From Herbaspirillum frisingense GSF30 (GTDB lineage: Bacteria > Pseudomonadota > Gammaproteobacteria > Burkholderiales > Burkholderiaceae_D): a stretch of 64,000 bases of DNA. Positions within the stretch are counted from its first letter, which is position 1; every line of letters begins with the position of its first letter. The stretch spans positions 62,001-126,000 of the forward strand of contig NZ_AEEC02000005.1 of NCBI RefSeq assembly GCF_000300975.2. The letters run 5' to 3'. A program made the translations under genes and the position numbers. Below are positions 1 through 8,749 of this stretch, piece by piece. Below the pieces are notes generated by a model that was given only the letters and a program-made list of their open reading frames with translations, searched no databases and was not told the DNA's origin.

Positions 1-2
1 CG

Positions 3-452
3 GGGCGCAATGGCAACGCGCCGCTGCTGGAAATGCGCACCCTCCTGCTGGCGGTGATGCAGGCCGGTCTGGCCCTGGGGTTCGCGGTCTGCGGCTATGC
101 CTGGTTTCTGGAACGACTCGCGCCAGGCCAGGCCCGTGCTGCCGGGTTCATCGTGCTGGTCGTGCTCAATCTCAGTCTGATGTTTTCGGCGCTGGCCCCT
201 GGACGCCACTTCCTGCAGGCGCTCTACCCGAGCAATGGTGCGGCACTGATTATTTCGGCGCTCGCCGTGACCATGCTGCTGGCGGCCTTGTACGTTCCGG
301 CACTGACCGAGGCCTTCCATTTCTCGTCATTGCCGTTGCCTGAGCTTGTCATGGCATTTGCCTGGGGCGTCCTTGCCTTCCCTGCTTATGAATGCGCAAA
401 GTTCCTGATCGCCCGGTTCAGACGTTCTCCACCCACCGTAAGCGAAAACTGA
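3..452 (+). CDS. Cation-transporting P-type ATPase, C-terminal fragment
   Basis: Only the last ~149 residues are inside the window; the reading frame is open to the left edge, so the start lies outside. The visible part begins with an N-G-N-A-P-L-L-E loop followed by hydrophobic stretches (about residues 12-35, 41-58, 71-97 and 108-125), which is how the membrane-embedded C-terminal domain of P2-type cation ATPases (Cation_ATPase_C) ends. Family members move Ca2+, Mg2+ or other cations across the inner membrane using ATP. The phosphorylation (DKTGT) and ATP-binding domains are not visible, so the transported ion cannot be named. The tail is short and basic (RFRRS). The family call is an inference from the transmembrane pattern and the loop motif; another polytopic protein is possible. 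Confidence 0.6.
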   Translation, partial: GRNGNAPLLEMRTLLLAVMQAGLALGFAVCGYAWFLERLAPGQARAAGFIVLVVLNLSLMFSALAPGRHFLQALYPSNGAALIISALAVTMLLAALYVPALTEAFHFSSLPLPELVMAFAWGVLAFPAYECAKFLIARFRRSPPTVSEN

Positions 453-620
453 GCGCTGGTGTCCGCCACATCGGCCATATCGGCCATATCGGCCGCATAT
501 GACTGGCCCAAGCAAGCTAATGCGAAATGCGCAGTTTGGCTTGCCTGCCCGGAGCTCTATGATGTGCTCATCCCGGCCATCCGGCCTGCGGCATCCATTC
601 TCCCGGACACCATCGACCTC

Positions 621-1802
621 ATGAGCACACTTCCCTCCGACCTCCTGCAGCGCATTGCCGACGGCGCCGCCCAGCGCGATGCACAGCGTGAACAACCCTT
701 TGCCCTGATCGAAGAAATCAAGGCCACCGGATTCGGTGCAAGGCGGCTCGACGCCGATTACGGTGGCGGTGGCGCCACCTTCGTGCAGACCCTGGAGACC
801 GCCATCGAACTGGGTGCGGCCGATCCCAACATCGCCCACATCTGGCGCAATCACCATGTGGCCCTGGAACGCGTGCTCAACGCACCGCTGCAACATCCGG
901 GCGTGGCCGCACTGCGCGAGCGCGTGCGTGCCGGCGACCTGATCGGCGCCTCCCATACCGAACTGGGACAGGCGCAGATCGGCGGCGCCGGTGTGCTGTC
1001 TACGCGTCTGGTCCGCCAGGGTGAGCACTATGTGCTCAACGGCCAGAAGTTCTATTCGACCGGTTCCCTCTTCGCCGACTGGCTGCACGTGACGGTGTCG
1101 GTGGAAGACGGCCGCCGCGCGGTGGTCCTGCTGCCGCGCCAGCGCGAAGGCGTGCAGACCGTGGATGACTGGTACGGCATGGGCCAGCGGCTGACCGGCA
1201 GCGGCACCACCAACTTCGAGAATGTCCTGGTGGCCCCGCACGAAGTGCTGCTGCCGGATCAGGTACCAGCGCGCCAGGCGGTGCTGGGCTCGACCATTGC
1301 GCAACTGTTCCTCACGGCGGTCATAGCCGGCGTGGTCAGCGCAGTGGCACGCGACGCCAGCGCGCTGCTGTCCAAACGCAAGCGCAATTACTACTACGCC
1401 CCCACACCGGCGGCGGCCGATGACCCTATCCTGCTGAGCGCCCTGGGCGAACGCGATGCCGATGCCTTCGCCACCCGCGCCATCGTGCTGGCCGCCGCCG
1501 CCGAGGCCAACCGCGCCTATGCAGCCCTGAAGAGCAATGCGGCCGATGCCGATGATCGCCTGCAGGATGCCGCCGCTGCCGCCGCACGCGCCAAGGTGGT
1601 GGTGGATCGCATCGCCCATCACGCCGCCACGGCCCTGTTCGACATCGCCGGAGCCTCGGCCACCCTCACCTCGGCCAATCTGGATCGTCACTGGCGCAAC
1701 ATCCGCACCATCTCCACCCACAACCCGACCTCGCACAAGGCCTTTGCACTGGGCAACCTGAGCGCGAACCAGGTCCGCCTGCCAACCCAGGGATTCTTCT
1801 AA
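621..1802 (+). CDS. Acyl-CoA dehydrogenase-like flavin-dependent oxidoreductase
   Basis: A 393-residue protein with the acyl-CoA dehydrogenase fold: an N-terminal helical part (about 1-110), a middle beta domain with S-H-T-E-L-G-Q-A and L-N-G-Q-K-F-Y-S-T-G, and a C-terminal helical domain ending in R-T-I-S-T-H-N-P-T-S-H-K. That tail resembles the SfnC/DszC branch (FMN-dependent monooxygenases acting on sulfur compounds) more than true fatty-acid dehydrogenases, so the role may be oxygenation of a sulfonated or aromatic substrate. The frame stays open upstream to a GTG at 459, but that extension is low-complexity and unlike the family, so the ATG at 621 was chosen; no strong Shine-Dalgarno is visible at either. 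No reductase partner is adjacent. A strong terminator follows 4 bases after the stop. Substrate unknown. Confidence 0.75.
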   Translation: MSTLPSDLLQRIADGAAQRDAQREQPFALIEEIKATGFGARRLDADYGGGGATFVQTLETAIELGAADPNIAHIWRNHHVALERVLNAPLQHPGVAALRERVRAGDLIGASHTELGQAQIGGAGVLSTRLVRQGEHYVLNGQKFYSTGSLFADWLHVTVSVEDGRRAVVLLPRQREGVQTVDDWYGMGQRLTGSGTTNFENVLVAPHEVLLPDQVPARQAVLGSTIAQLFLTAVIAGVVSAVARDASALLSKRKRNYYYAPTPAAADDPILLSALGERDADAFATRAIVLAAAAEANRAYAALKSNAADADDRLQDAAAAAARAKVVVDRIAHHAATALFDIAGASATLTSANLDRHWRNIRTISTHNPTSHKAFALGNLSANQVRLPTQGFF

Positions 1803-1805
1803 GAG

Positions 1806-1836
1806 CGCGGGGGCGTACGCTACGCCCCCGCGTTTT
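1806..1836 (+). terminator. Rho-independent terminator
   Basis: A perfect 12-bp stem (CGCGGGGGCGTA / TACGCCCCCGCG) with a 3-base loop is followed by TTTT. It sits directly after the flavoprotein stop codon and would insulate the downstream sensor gene. Confidence 0.88.
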
Positions 1837-1951
1837 CCCCTTGCCCCGGCTGATGCCAACAAACCGACGTAACTGGCAATGGCGGTAAACGTTCCAATTT
1901 GGTTTGATGTTCTATAAAGTAGACAAAAAACCAAATAAGGAACACATCGCT

Positions 1952-4600
1952 GTGGCAAACATGTCGGCCAGCAATCCGCCTGCGACAGAGGCAAGGCAGC
2001 CGGGCCAGGGTGTGGCCGCGGGCGTGCAGCGCAAGGGGTGGAGCAAGGGGTGGCGTCCATGGCGCCTCCTGCTCCTGTTGTGCTGCCTGCTGACCCTTTC
2101 CGAGGGCCAGGCCAAGGTGCTGTCCGTCGGCGTCTACCAGAATCCGCCCAAGATCTTCTTCGACAGTGCCGGGACCGCCTCCGGCCTGCACATCGACCTG
2201 CTGCGCCAGATCGCCAGCCGCGAGGACTGGCAACTGCGTTTCGTGCCCTGCGAATGGCAGACCTGCCTGCAATGGGCCGAAGAAGGGAGGATCGATATCC
2301 TCCCCGATGTGGCCTGGACCGAGCAGCGTGAAAAAGTGCTGCAATACTCCGCCGTGCCGGCTCTCTATAGCTGGTCCATCCTGTATCGCAACCAGTCCGT
2401 GGTGATCGATTCGGTGTTCGATCTCAAGGGCAAGAAGATCGGCCTGCTCGACAGCTCGGTGCAGTCCGGTTATTTCCGTGCCTTGATGGACAATTCGGGG
2501 ATCAAGCTCACCCTGGTGCCGTTGAAGAGCGTGGAAGAAGGTTTCCGCATGACTGCCGCCGGCCAGATCGATGGCATCATCGCCAGCCAGCAGGCGGGCG
2601 ACATGCTGGCCGACCGCTATCGCCTGGCCGACACCAGCATCGTGTTCCAGCCGGTCAAGCTGTTCTTCGTGAGCAGCAAGCAACAACCCCCGGAGACCCT
2701 GGCGGCCATTGACCGCGCCCTGTCACAGTGGCAGGCCGATCCGCAATCCATCTACTTCGATATCCTGCGCAAGTGGGGCCGTGGCGCGACCTCGCTGCCG
2801 ACGTATATGTGGTGGTTGCTGGGCGGCGCCCTGGCGCTGCTGGTCTGCGCCTTGCTGATCGCCGCCTACCTGCGCCGGGAAGTCGCCCGCCGCACCGCCA
2901 GGCTCAGGCAAAGCGAAGCCTCATTGCGTATCGCTGCGGCGGCCTTCCATTCTTCGGAGGCGATCTGGGTCATGGGTGCCGATCGTAGCGTGCTCGATGT
3001 CAACGCCGCCTTCACCGAGTTGACCGGTTATCGACAGGGCGACCCTGACCTGGATGACCAGGGGATGCCGCCCTGCCGTCAGGAGCAGGAAGACCGGGAT
3101 TTCCGGACCAGCCTGTGGGCCCTGATCCAGAGCCAGGGGAAATGGCAGGGCGAGCTCTGCGTACAGCGTCGCGGTGGCGACGAATTCCATGCCGTGCTCA
3201 CCCTGACCGCGGTGAATGACCCCGCCGGTGGTGTAAGTCACTATGTCGGGACGCTGCTGGACATCAGCAGCCAGAAGCGCCTGCAGGAGGAAACCCGTCA
3301 ACTGGCTTTCTACGACCCGCTCACCGGCCTGCCCAACCGCCGCCTGCTGCTGGAGAAGATCCAGCCCGCCAGCCACCGTGGCCAAACGGCTGACAGCAGT
3401 CAAGGCGTGGGAGCATTGTTCTTCGTCGACGTCGACAACTTCAAGGACCTCAATGACGCCATGGGCCACACCGTTGGCGACCAGCTTCTGCAGCAGGTGG
3501 CGCTGCGTCTGCAGAACCTGGTCGGCCGCACCGGCATGGTGGCGCGTCTGGGCGGAGACGAATTCGTGGTGCTGCTCGATGCACTGCCGGCACAACAGGC
3601 CCAGTTGCTGGCCAGCCAGTTCGCCCAGCGCATCATCGATGCCATGCAGGCGCGCTTCGACTTCCATGGCGTCGGCCATTTCGCGACCTGCTCGGTCGGC
3701 GTGGCATTGATGCAGGACCCGCATGCCAGCGTGCAGGACCTGCTGCGCCAGGGTGATCTGGCCATGTACGCGGCCAAGAAGGCGGGACGCAATACCTTCT
3801 GCCTGTTCAACCAGGAAATGGAATCGGCCCTGCATTTCCGCACCGGCCTGGAAAACGACCTGCGCCGCGCCATCGAGAATGGGGAGTTCAGCCTGCACTA
3901 CCAGCCGCAGCGCGACCAGGCCGGTCGCCTGATCGGCGTGGAAGCCCTGGCGCGCTGGCACAATCCCTTCCGGGGCCCGGTCTCGCCTGGCCTCTTCATT
4001 CCCGTGGCGGAGGCCTCGGGCCTGATCCTGCCACTGGGACATTGGGTGTTCGAGCAGGCCTGTCGCCAATCCGTGCGCTGGAACCGCAGCGACAACGGCA
4101 ATCGGCCACCGGTGGTCATCGCGGTCAATGTGAGCGCGCTCCAGCTGCGTCAGCCGGATTTCGTGCAGGACATCCTGCGCACCATCGAAGAGACCGGCGC
4201 TCAGGCTGCCCACCTCAAGCTGGAGTTGACGGAGTCGGCCATGGTGGAGGACGTGCAAGCCACCATCGACAAGATGCTGGAGTTGAAGCGCCATGGGCTG
4301 ACGCTGGCGCTGGACGATTTCGGTACCGGCTACTCCTCGCTGTCGCTGCTGAAGCGCCTGCCGCTGGATCAGCTCAAGATCGATCAGTCCTTCGTCCGTG
4401 AATTGCTGGCCACACCCAGCGATGTCGCCATCGCCAGGAGCATCATCGCCCTGGCCGATGCGCTCGGTCTGGAAGTCATTGCCGAAGGCGTCGAGACCCG
4501 CGAGCAGCAGCAATTCCTGGCGGCCCTGGGTTGCACCCGCTACCAGGGCTACCTGTTTGGCAAGCCGGTACCGGCCGAGCAGTTCGACGGCAGCTATTGA
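1952..4600 (+). CDS. Periplasmic SBP_bac_3 sensor - PAS - GGDEF - EAL protein
   Basis: A predicted inner-membrane c-di-GMP enzyme of 882 residues. Order: cytoplasmic basic tail, leucine-rich membrane/signal segment (about 38-52), a periplasmic amino-acid-binding-protein-type domain (SBP_bac_3, about 53-280), a membrane helix (W-W-L-L-G-G-A-L, about 285-305), a PAS domain (about 325-440), GGDEF (intact R-L-G-G-D-E-F near 534) and EAL (E-A-L-A-R-W near 664, D-D-F-G-T-G-Y, A-E-G-V-E-T). Both output motifs look catalytically intact, so it may both make and break c-di-GMP, tuned by a small periplasmic ligand. Start: GTG at 1952, with AAGGA about 10 bases upstream; ATG 1961 (no spacing-compatible SD) and ATG 1904 (inside an AT-rich promoter-like stretch) are alternatives. 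It lies alone between a terminator and a convergent small gene. Confidence 0.9.
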   Translation: MANMSASNPPATEARQPGQGVAAGVQRKGWSKGWRPWRLLLLLCCLLTLSEGQAKVLSVGVYQNPPKIFFDSAGTASGLHIDLLRQIASREDWQLRFVPCEWQTCLQWAEEGRIDILPDVAWTEQREKVLQYSAVPALYSWSILYRNQSVVIDSVFDLKGKKIGLLDSSVQSGYFRALMDNSGIKLTLVPLKSVEEGFRMTAAGQIDGIIASQQAGDMLADRYRLADTSIVFQPVKLFFVSSKQQPPETLAAIDRALSQWQADPQSIYFDILRKWGRGATSLPTYMWWLLGGALALLVCALLIAAYLRREVARRTARLRQSEASLRIAAAAFHSSEAIWVMGADRSVLDVNAAFTELTGYRQGDPDLDDQGMPPCRQEQEDRDFRTSLWALIQSQGKWQGELCVQRRGGDEFHAVLTLTAVNDPAGGVSHYVGTLLDISSQKRLQEETRQLAFYDPLTGLPNRRLLLEKIQPASHRGQTADSSQGVGALFFVDVDNFKDLNDAMGHTVGDQLLQQVALRLQNLVGRTGMVARLGGDEFVVLLDALPAQQAQLLASQFAQRIIDAMQARFDFHGVGHFATCSVGVALMQDPHASVQDLLRQGDLAMYAAKKAGRNTFCLFNQEMESALHFRTGLENDLRRAIENGEFSLHYQPQRDQAGRLIGVEALARWHNPFRGPVSPGLFIPVAEASGLILPLGHWVFEQACRQSVRWNRSDNGNRPPVVIAVNVSALQLRQPDFVQDILRTIEETGAQAAHLKLELTESAMVEDVQATIDKMLELKRHGLTLALDDFGTGYSSLSLLKRLPLDQLKIDQSFVRELLATPSDVAIARSIIALADALGLEVIAEGVETREQQQFLAALGCTRYQGYLFGKPVPAEQFDGSY

Positions 4601-4646
4601 TCACACGGGATAGGCCATGACGGCCGGCGGCCGCCAGTGGCGACGT

Positions 4647-4946
4647 TCAGTGGGCGGCGCTGCGATCGGCCAGCATCAGGTATTCGGCATGCAGGTGGGC
4701 CGCTTCCAGCACCTTGCGGTATTTGTCCCGGTCGGCCGGGACGCCGGCGAGTTCATGCTGCAGCAGCTGTCCGATGATCTCGCTGGCCTCGGCCGCTTCG
4801 GTGCCGGCCGTCTGCATCGCCAGCAGGCAGTTCCTGACGGTGGCGCGCACCAGTTCGGCGACCGGTTCATCCTGTTCGGACATGTCGCACAGCCGGACGA
4901 TGATGCCCAGATGGCGGCGTGCGATGCTCATGGCGTTGGTACACAT
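4647..4946 (-). CDS. Small hypothetical protein
   Basis: A 99-residue soluble protein with no signal peptide or membrane helix and no family that I recognise. It is mostly alpha-helical in composition (E-L-V-R-A-T-V-R-N-C-L-L-A-M, then a long acidic/alanine helix and H-L-H-A-E-Y-L-M-L-A). The ATG at 4946 is well supported: the minus strand carries AAGGAGGG (plus-strand 4951-4958) five bases before it. It is convergent with the upstream GGDEF-EAL gene (46-bp gap) and is followed divergently by nothing on its own strand except chrA, about 95 bp away upstream. Function unknown. Confidence 0.7.
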   Translation of the reverse strand: MCTNAMSIARRHLGIIVRLCDMSEQDEPVAELVRATVRNCLLAMQTAGTEAAEASEIIGQLLQHELAGVPADRDKYRKVLEAAHLHAEYLMLADRSAAH

Positions 4947-5041
4947 GGTTCCCTCCTTATCGTGGATTCACGATAGGACGGCAACCACGCGCACGCCATC
5001 AGGGGTTTCCTGATTGCAAGCCCGGCAACAGCAGCCAGGCT

Positions 5042-6292
5042 TCAGAGCGCCTGCAGCAGGACCCCGCCCAGCGCCAGGATCACCACCACCGCCAATGGCG
5101 GCAGGCGCCAGGCCATCAGCAGCACCATGCCGGTCACGGCCAGCGCAAAATCGCGGGCATTGAACACTGCACTGGTCCACACCGGGTTGTAGAGCGCCCC
5201 CGCCAGCAGGCCGACTACGGCGGCATTGGCCCCGCGCATGGCGGCCTGGGCCAGCGGCCGTTGCCGGAAGTCGTCCCAGAACGGCAGCGCGCCCAACAGC
5301 AGCAGGAAACCCGGCAGGAAGATCGCCAGCAGGCACAGCACGGCACCTGCCACGCCATTGGGGAAGGCATGCATCACCGTGCCGAGGTAGGCAGCAAAGG
5401 TAAAGAGCGGTCCCGGTACCGCCTGCGCGGCACCATAGCCAGCCAGGAAGACATCGTTGGAGACCCAGCCGGGGCCGACCACTTCGGCCTGCAGCAAGGG
5501 CAGCACCACATGTCCACCGCCGAAGACCAGTGAGGCCGACCGATAGAAGGCATCAAACACCGAAACAGCATGTAGCCCGGACCACGTCGCCACCATCGGC
5601 AAGCCGACCAGCAACAGCAGGAAAGCAGCCAGGCAGGCCAGGCCGACACCGCGCGACACGCCGAATCCCAATTGCCCCCGGCGGGTCACGGCAAGGTCGC
5701 GACAGAACAACAAGCCGGCCACGGTACCAAACAGGATGGCGGCGATCTGGCCCACGGCACTGCCAGCGCCGACCACGATCATCAACGCACCCAGCGCGAT
5801 GCTGATGCGCTGGCGGTCGGGCGTGATGGTGCGCGCCATGCCCCAGACCGCCTGGGCCACCACAGCCACGGCCACGATTTTCAGACCGTGCAGCAGACCG
5901 GTACCGAGGACACCCGACATGCTCCCAGCGACCAGGCCAAAGACCAGCAGCAACAGCGCCGATGGCAAGGTGAATGCCGCCCAGGCTGCCAGGGCGCCCC
6001 ACGGGCCGCCACGCAACAGGCCCAGGGCGAAACCGACCTGGCTGGACGCCGGGCCGGGCAGGAACTGGCACAGCGCGACCAGATCGGCATAGCTGCTTTC
6101 ACCAATCCAGCGGCGGCGCACCACGAGCTCGTCGCGGAAATACGCCAGGTGCGCCACCGGCCCTCCAAATGAAGTCAGCCCCAGCTTGAGGAAAACATGC
6201 AGTACCTCGCCGGCACTGCCGCGTGCTGCGCGGTCATCCTGGGATATCGGGTCTTCGTCGTGCGTCATTGCGCAAGAACTCACTTTCTGCAT
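5042..6292 (-). CDS. chrA: Chromate transporter, ChrA/CHR family
   Basis: A 416-residue inner-membrane protein with the two tandem CHR domains of long-chain chromate ion transporters. The first half has F-G-G-P-V-A-H-L-A-Y-F and P-G-P-A-S-S-Q-V-G; the second repeats it as F-G-G-G-H-V-V-L-P-L-L and A-V-P-G-P-L-F-T-F. Family members export chromate (or take up sulfate-like oxyanions) by proton-motive force and confer chromate resistance; the actual anion here is inferred. The start is uncertain: ATG 6292 and ATG 6268 (M-T-H-D-E-D) both have weak Shine-Dalgarno sequences. No chrB regulator is adjacent; the gene is divergent from the TonB receptor at 6530. Confidence 0.88.
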   Translation of the reverse strand: MQKVSSCAMTHDEDPISQDDRAARGSAGEVLHVFLKLGLTSFGGPVAHLAYFRDELVVRRRWIGESSYADLVALCQFLPGPASSQVGFALGLLRGGPWGALAAWAAFTLPSALLLLVFGLVAGSMSGVLGTGLLHGLKIVAVAVVAQAVWGMARTITPDRQRISIALGALMIVVGAGSAVGQIAAILFGTVAGLLFCRDLAVTRRGQLGFGVSRGVGLACLAAFLLLLVGLPMVATWSGLHAVSVFDAFYRSASLVFGGGHVVLPLLQAEVVGPGWVSNDVFLAGYGAAQAVPGPLFTFAAYLGTVMHAFPNGVAGAVLCLLAIFLPGFLLLLGALPFWDDFRQRPLAQAAMRGANAAVVGLLAGALYNPVWTSAVFNARDFALAVTGMVLLMAWRLPPLAVVVILALGGVLLQAL

Positions 6293-6434
6293 CTCGATGG
6301 TGTCTGCACCCCGCAGGCTGCGGTGTCGGCAGGCTGGCTATCATAATGCAGTCGCTCGAACCTACCAACCTACCAATGCCGTGTGCAGGCAGCGGATAGG
6401 CGGTGCCGTGTTTCGCCGCACGGACTCCCTCCTA

Positions 6435-6453
6435 AACACAAACACTTCTCATT
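6435..6453. promoter_or_regulatory. Possible weak Fur half-site
   Basis: The segment ends in TTCTCATT, the same 8-mer that forms one half of the clear Fur box at 15058-15076, but the other half (AACACAAACA) fits the consensus poorly. It lies 77 bp before the TonB receptor start, where iron control would be expected. The 236-bp gap also holds ATCATAATGC at about 6341, another partial match. Weak evidence. Confidence 0.3.
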
Positions 6454-6529
6454 CGTCTATCAGAGAGCGCGCCATCCGGCACGCGCCAGCCCGGCTGGCG
6501 ATCCCTCCTTGCGTATTTCGCTCTCGACC

Positions 6530-8749
6530 ATGACCAACCGATATAACAACAAGCTCCCTTGCTCTCCCCTGCGCCCCCGCCTGCTGGTGCAGTCCCTGCG
6601 ACTGGCCCTGCTCGGGTTATCGGCAACTTCCTCCGCCTGGGCGCAGAACGACCCTGCCAGCACGGCCCTGCCGCAGGTCACCGTCACCGCCACCGAAGAA
6701 GAAAAGGCCACCGGTCCGGTGCACGGCTTCGTCGCCCGGCGCAGCGCCACCGCCACCAAGACCGACACCGCCATCACCGAGACCCCGCAATCGATCTCGG
6801 TGGTGACCGCCGACCAGATCGCCACCCAGCAGGCGCGCACCGTGGCCGAGGCCCTGGGTTATACCAGCGGCGTGCAGGTGTCCACGGGAGCATTCGCCAT
6901 CGTCGATACGGCTTCGCTGCTGCGCGGCTTTGCGCTCAACAATGGCGGTTCTTTCTATCGCGATGGCATGCTGACCTCGTCCAACGCCAGCTACAGCCGC
7001 TATGCGCCCGAGCCCTATGGGCTGGAGCGCATCGAATTGCTGCATGGCCCGGCCTCGGTGATGTTTGGCCAGAATTCGCCGGGCGGGCTGATCAACGTGG
7101 TCTCCAAGAAGCCGACCACCACCGCGCTACACGAACTGCAGGTGCAAGTGGGCAGCTTCGACCGCAAGCAGGTGGCCGGTGATTTCGGCGGCGCCCTGGA
7201 TGCCGCCGGAGTCTGGTCCTATCGCCTGACCGGCCTGGCGCGCGACGCCGGCACCCAGGTCGACGGGACCGTGGACCGCCGCCTGTTCCTGGCGCCGGCC
7301 ATCACCTGGCGACCGGACGAGCGTACCGAATGGACCGGCCGCTTCGAATACCAGCGTAGTGAAGGCCTGTCCAACAACCTGTTCCCGGCCAGCGGCACGG
7401 TCAGCCCCAATCCGAACGGCCAGATTCCCACCAGTACCGCGCTGGGACGCACCGGCGACAACAACGAGCGCTACGAGAACTGGTCGCTCAGTTCGCTGTT
7501 CTCGCACCAGTTCAACGAGGTCTGGAGCTTCCGCCAGAACCTGCGCTACACCGACTACAACGGTACCCGCAACAACCTGCGTTTCGCCGCCTTCTTCCCC
7601 GCCACGCAGTCGGCGGTGGCGGCGCTGCAGCGCTGGCGCCTGGGGACCGACTCCAATACCTTCACCGCCGACCACCAGTTGCAGGCGGACTTCGGCACCG
7701 GCCCGCTCAGGCACAAGGTCTTGATGGGCCTGGACCTGCACCATACCGCCGGTACCGTGCGCGGCTACGTCAGCCCCAATACTGCGGCCGGCTATGTGTT
7801 CTCCAACATCTACACCACCAGCTACGGCAACCTGCCGGCGGTGGCCGAGAACTACAACCTGCGCACCCAGGATGACCAGATGGGCCTCTACCTGCAGGAC
7901 CAGATCAGGATAGGCGAGCGCTGGATCCTCTCGGCCGGGCTGCGCCACGACCGCTCCGACCAGAAGGTGAGCAATGCCATCGCCCGTACCGTCACCGACC
8001 GCAGTGACCGCGCCAATACCCGCAACCTCGGCCTGGTACATGAGATGGCGGGAGGCTTCTCGCCCTACCTGAGCTATACCGAGTCCTTCACGCCCACCAC
8101 CGGCCTGAGCTATGGCGGTGACATGCTCAAGCCGGAACGGGCCAAGCAGTACGAGACCGGGATCAAGTACGTGCCACCGGGGACCAATGCGCTGTTCACC
8201 CTGGCAGTGTTCGACCTGCGCCGGCAGAACGTGGCTACCGCCGATCTGGCCCACGCCGGCTACTCGATCCAGACCGGGGAGGCGCGCTCGCGCGGGGTGG
8301 AACTGGAAGGCAAGATGTCGCTCGCTGATGGGTTGAACCTGACCTCCAGCTACAGCTATACCGATGCCAAGGTCACCAGCAATACCTCCAGCAGCAGCGC
8401 CACCAGCACCGTGGGCAAGGCCTTGCCTGGGGCGGCCCGTCACAATGCCGGCGTTCTGGTGGACTATGGCTTCCAGCGTGGCGCCATGGCCGGCGCCCAT
8501 CTCTCGGCCGGGGTACGTTACATCGGTCGCTCCTATGGCAATGCCCTCAACACCTTCGAAACCCCGGCGGTCACCTTGCTGGACTTCGGGGCGAGGATGG
8601 ACCTGGGTCGCATCAACAGCGAGTGGCGCAATATCGAGCTGGCGCTCAAGCTCAACAACGTGACCGACCGGGTCTACGCGTACTGCTCCGAACTGTGTGA
8701 ATACGGCGCCCGTCGCACCGGACTGCTCCAGTTGACCACCCGATGGTAA
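6530..8749 (+). CDS. TonB-dependent siderophore receptor (FhuA/FhuE-like)
   Basis: A 739-residue outer-membrane receptor. It has a signal peptide (about 1-38, cleavage at A-W-A|Q), a TonB box (L-P-Q-V-T-V-T-A near 48-55), a plug domain with T-E-T-P-Q-S-I-S-V-V and the R-I-E-L-L-H-G-P-A-S-V-M-F-G-Q signature, and a beta-barrel ending in the usual aromatic residue (R-W). There is no N-terminal STN signalling domain, unlike the second receptor in this window. It would import a ferric siderophore, probably hydroxamate type by resemblance to FhuE/ferrioxamine receptors, using TonB energy. The ATG at 6530 was preferred over upstream in-frame codons because it starts the signal peptide directly. Its end overlaps the start of the PepSY gene, so the two are probably one operon. 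Confidence 0.92.
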   Translation: MTNRYNNKLPCSPLRPRLLVQSLRLALLGLSATSSAWAQNDPASTALPQVTVTATEEEKATGPVHGFVARRSATATKTDTAITETPQSISVVTADQIATQQARTVAEALGYTSGVQVSTGAFAIVDTASLLRGFALNNGGSFYRDGMLTSSNASYSRYAPEPYGLERIELLHGPASVMFGQNSPGGLINVVSKKPTTTALHELQVQVGSFDRKQVAGDFGGALDAAGVWSYRLTGLARDAGTQVDGTVDRRLFLAPAITWRPDERTEWTGRFEYQRSEGLSNNLFPASGTVSPNPNGQIPTSTALGRTGDNNERYENWSLSSLFSHQFNEVWSFRQNLRYTDYNGTRNNLRFAAFFPATQSAVAALQRWRLGTDSNTFTADHQLQADFGTGPLRHKVLMGLDLHHTAGTVRGYVSPNTAAGYVFSNIYTTSYGNLPAVAENYNLRTQDDQMGLYLQDQIRIGERWILSAGLRHDRSDQKVSNAIARTVTDRSDRANTRNLGLVHEMAGGFSPYLSYTESFTPTTGLSYGGDMLKPERAKQYETGIKYVPPGTNALFTLAVFDLRRQNVATADLAHAGYSIQTGEARSRGVELEGKMSLADGLNLTSSYSYTDAKVTSNTSSSSATSTVGKALPGAARHNAGVLVDYGFQRGAMAGAHLSAGVRYIGRSYGNALNTFETPAVTLLDFGARMDLGRINSEWRNIELALKLNNVTDRVYAYCSELCEYGARRTGLLQLTTRW

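Noticed and set aside
1904-1951. Upstream ATG extension of the SBP-GGDEF-EAL gene
   Set aside because: AT-rich, promoter-like sequence; no Shine-Dalgarno, whereas GTG 1952 has AAGGA in place.
2921-4513. Long antisense frame over the GGDEF-EAL gene
   Set aside because: GC-rich codon shadow of the real gene; His/Gln/Gly-rich composition and no homology.
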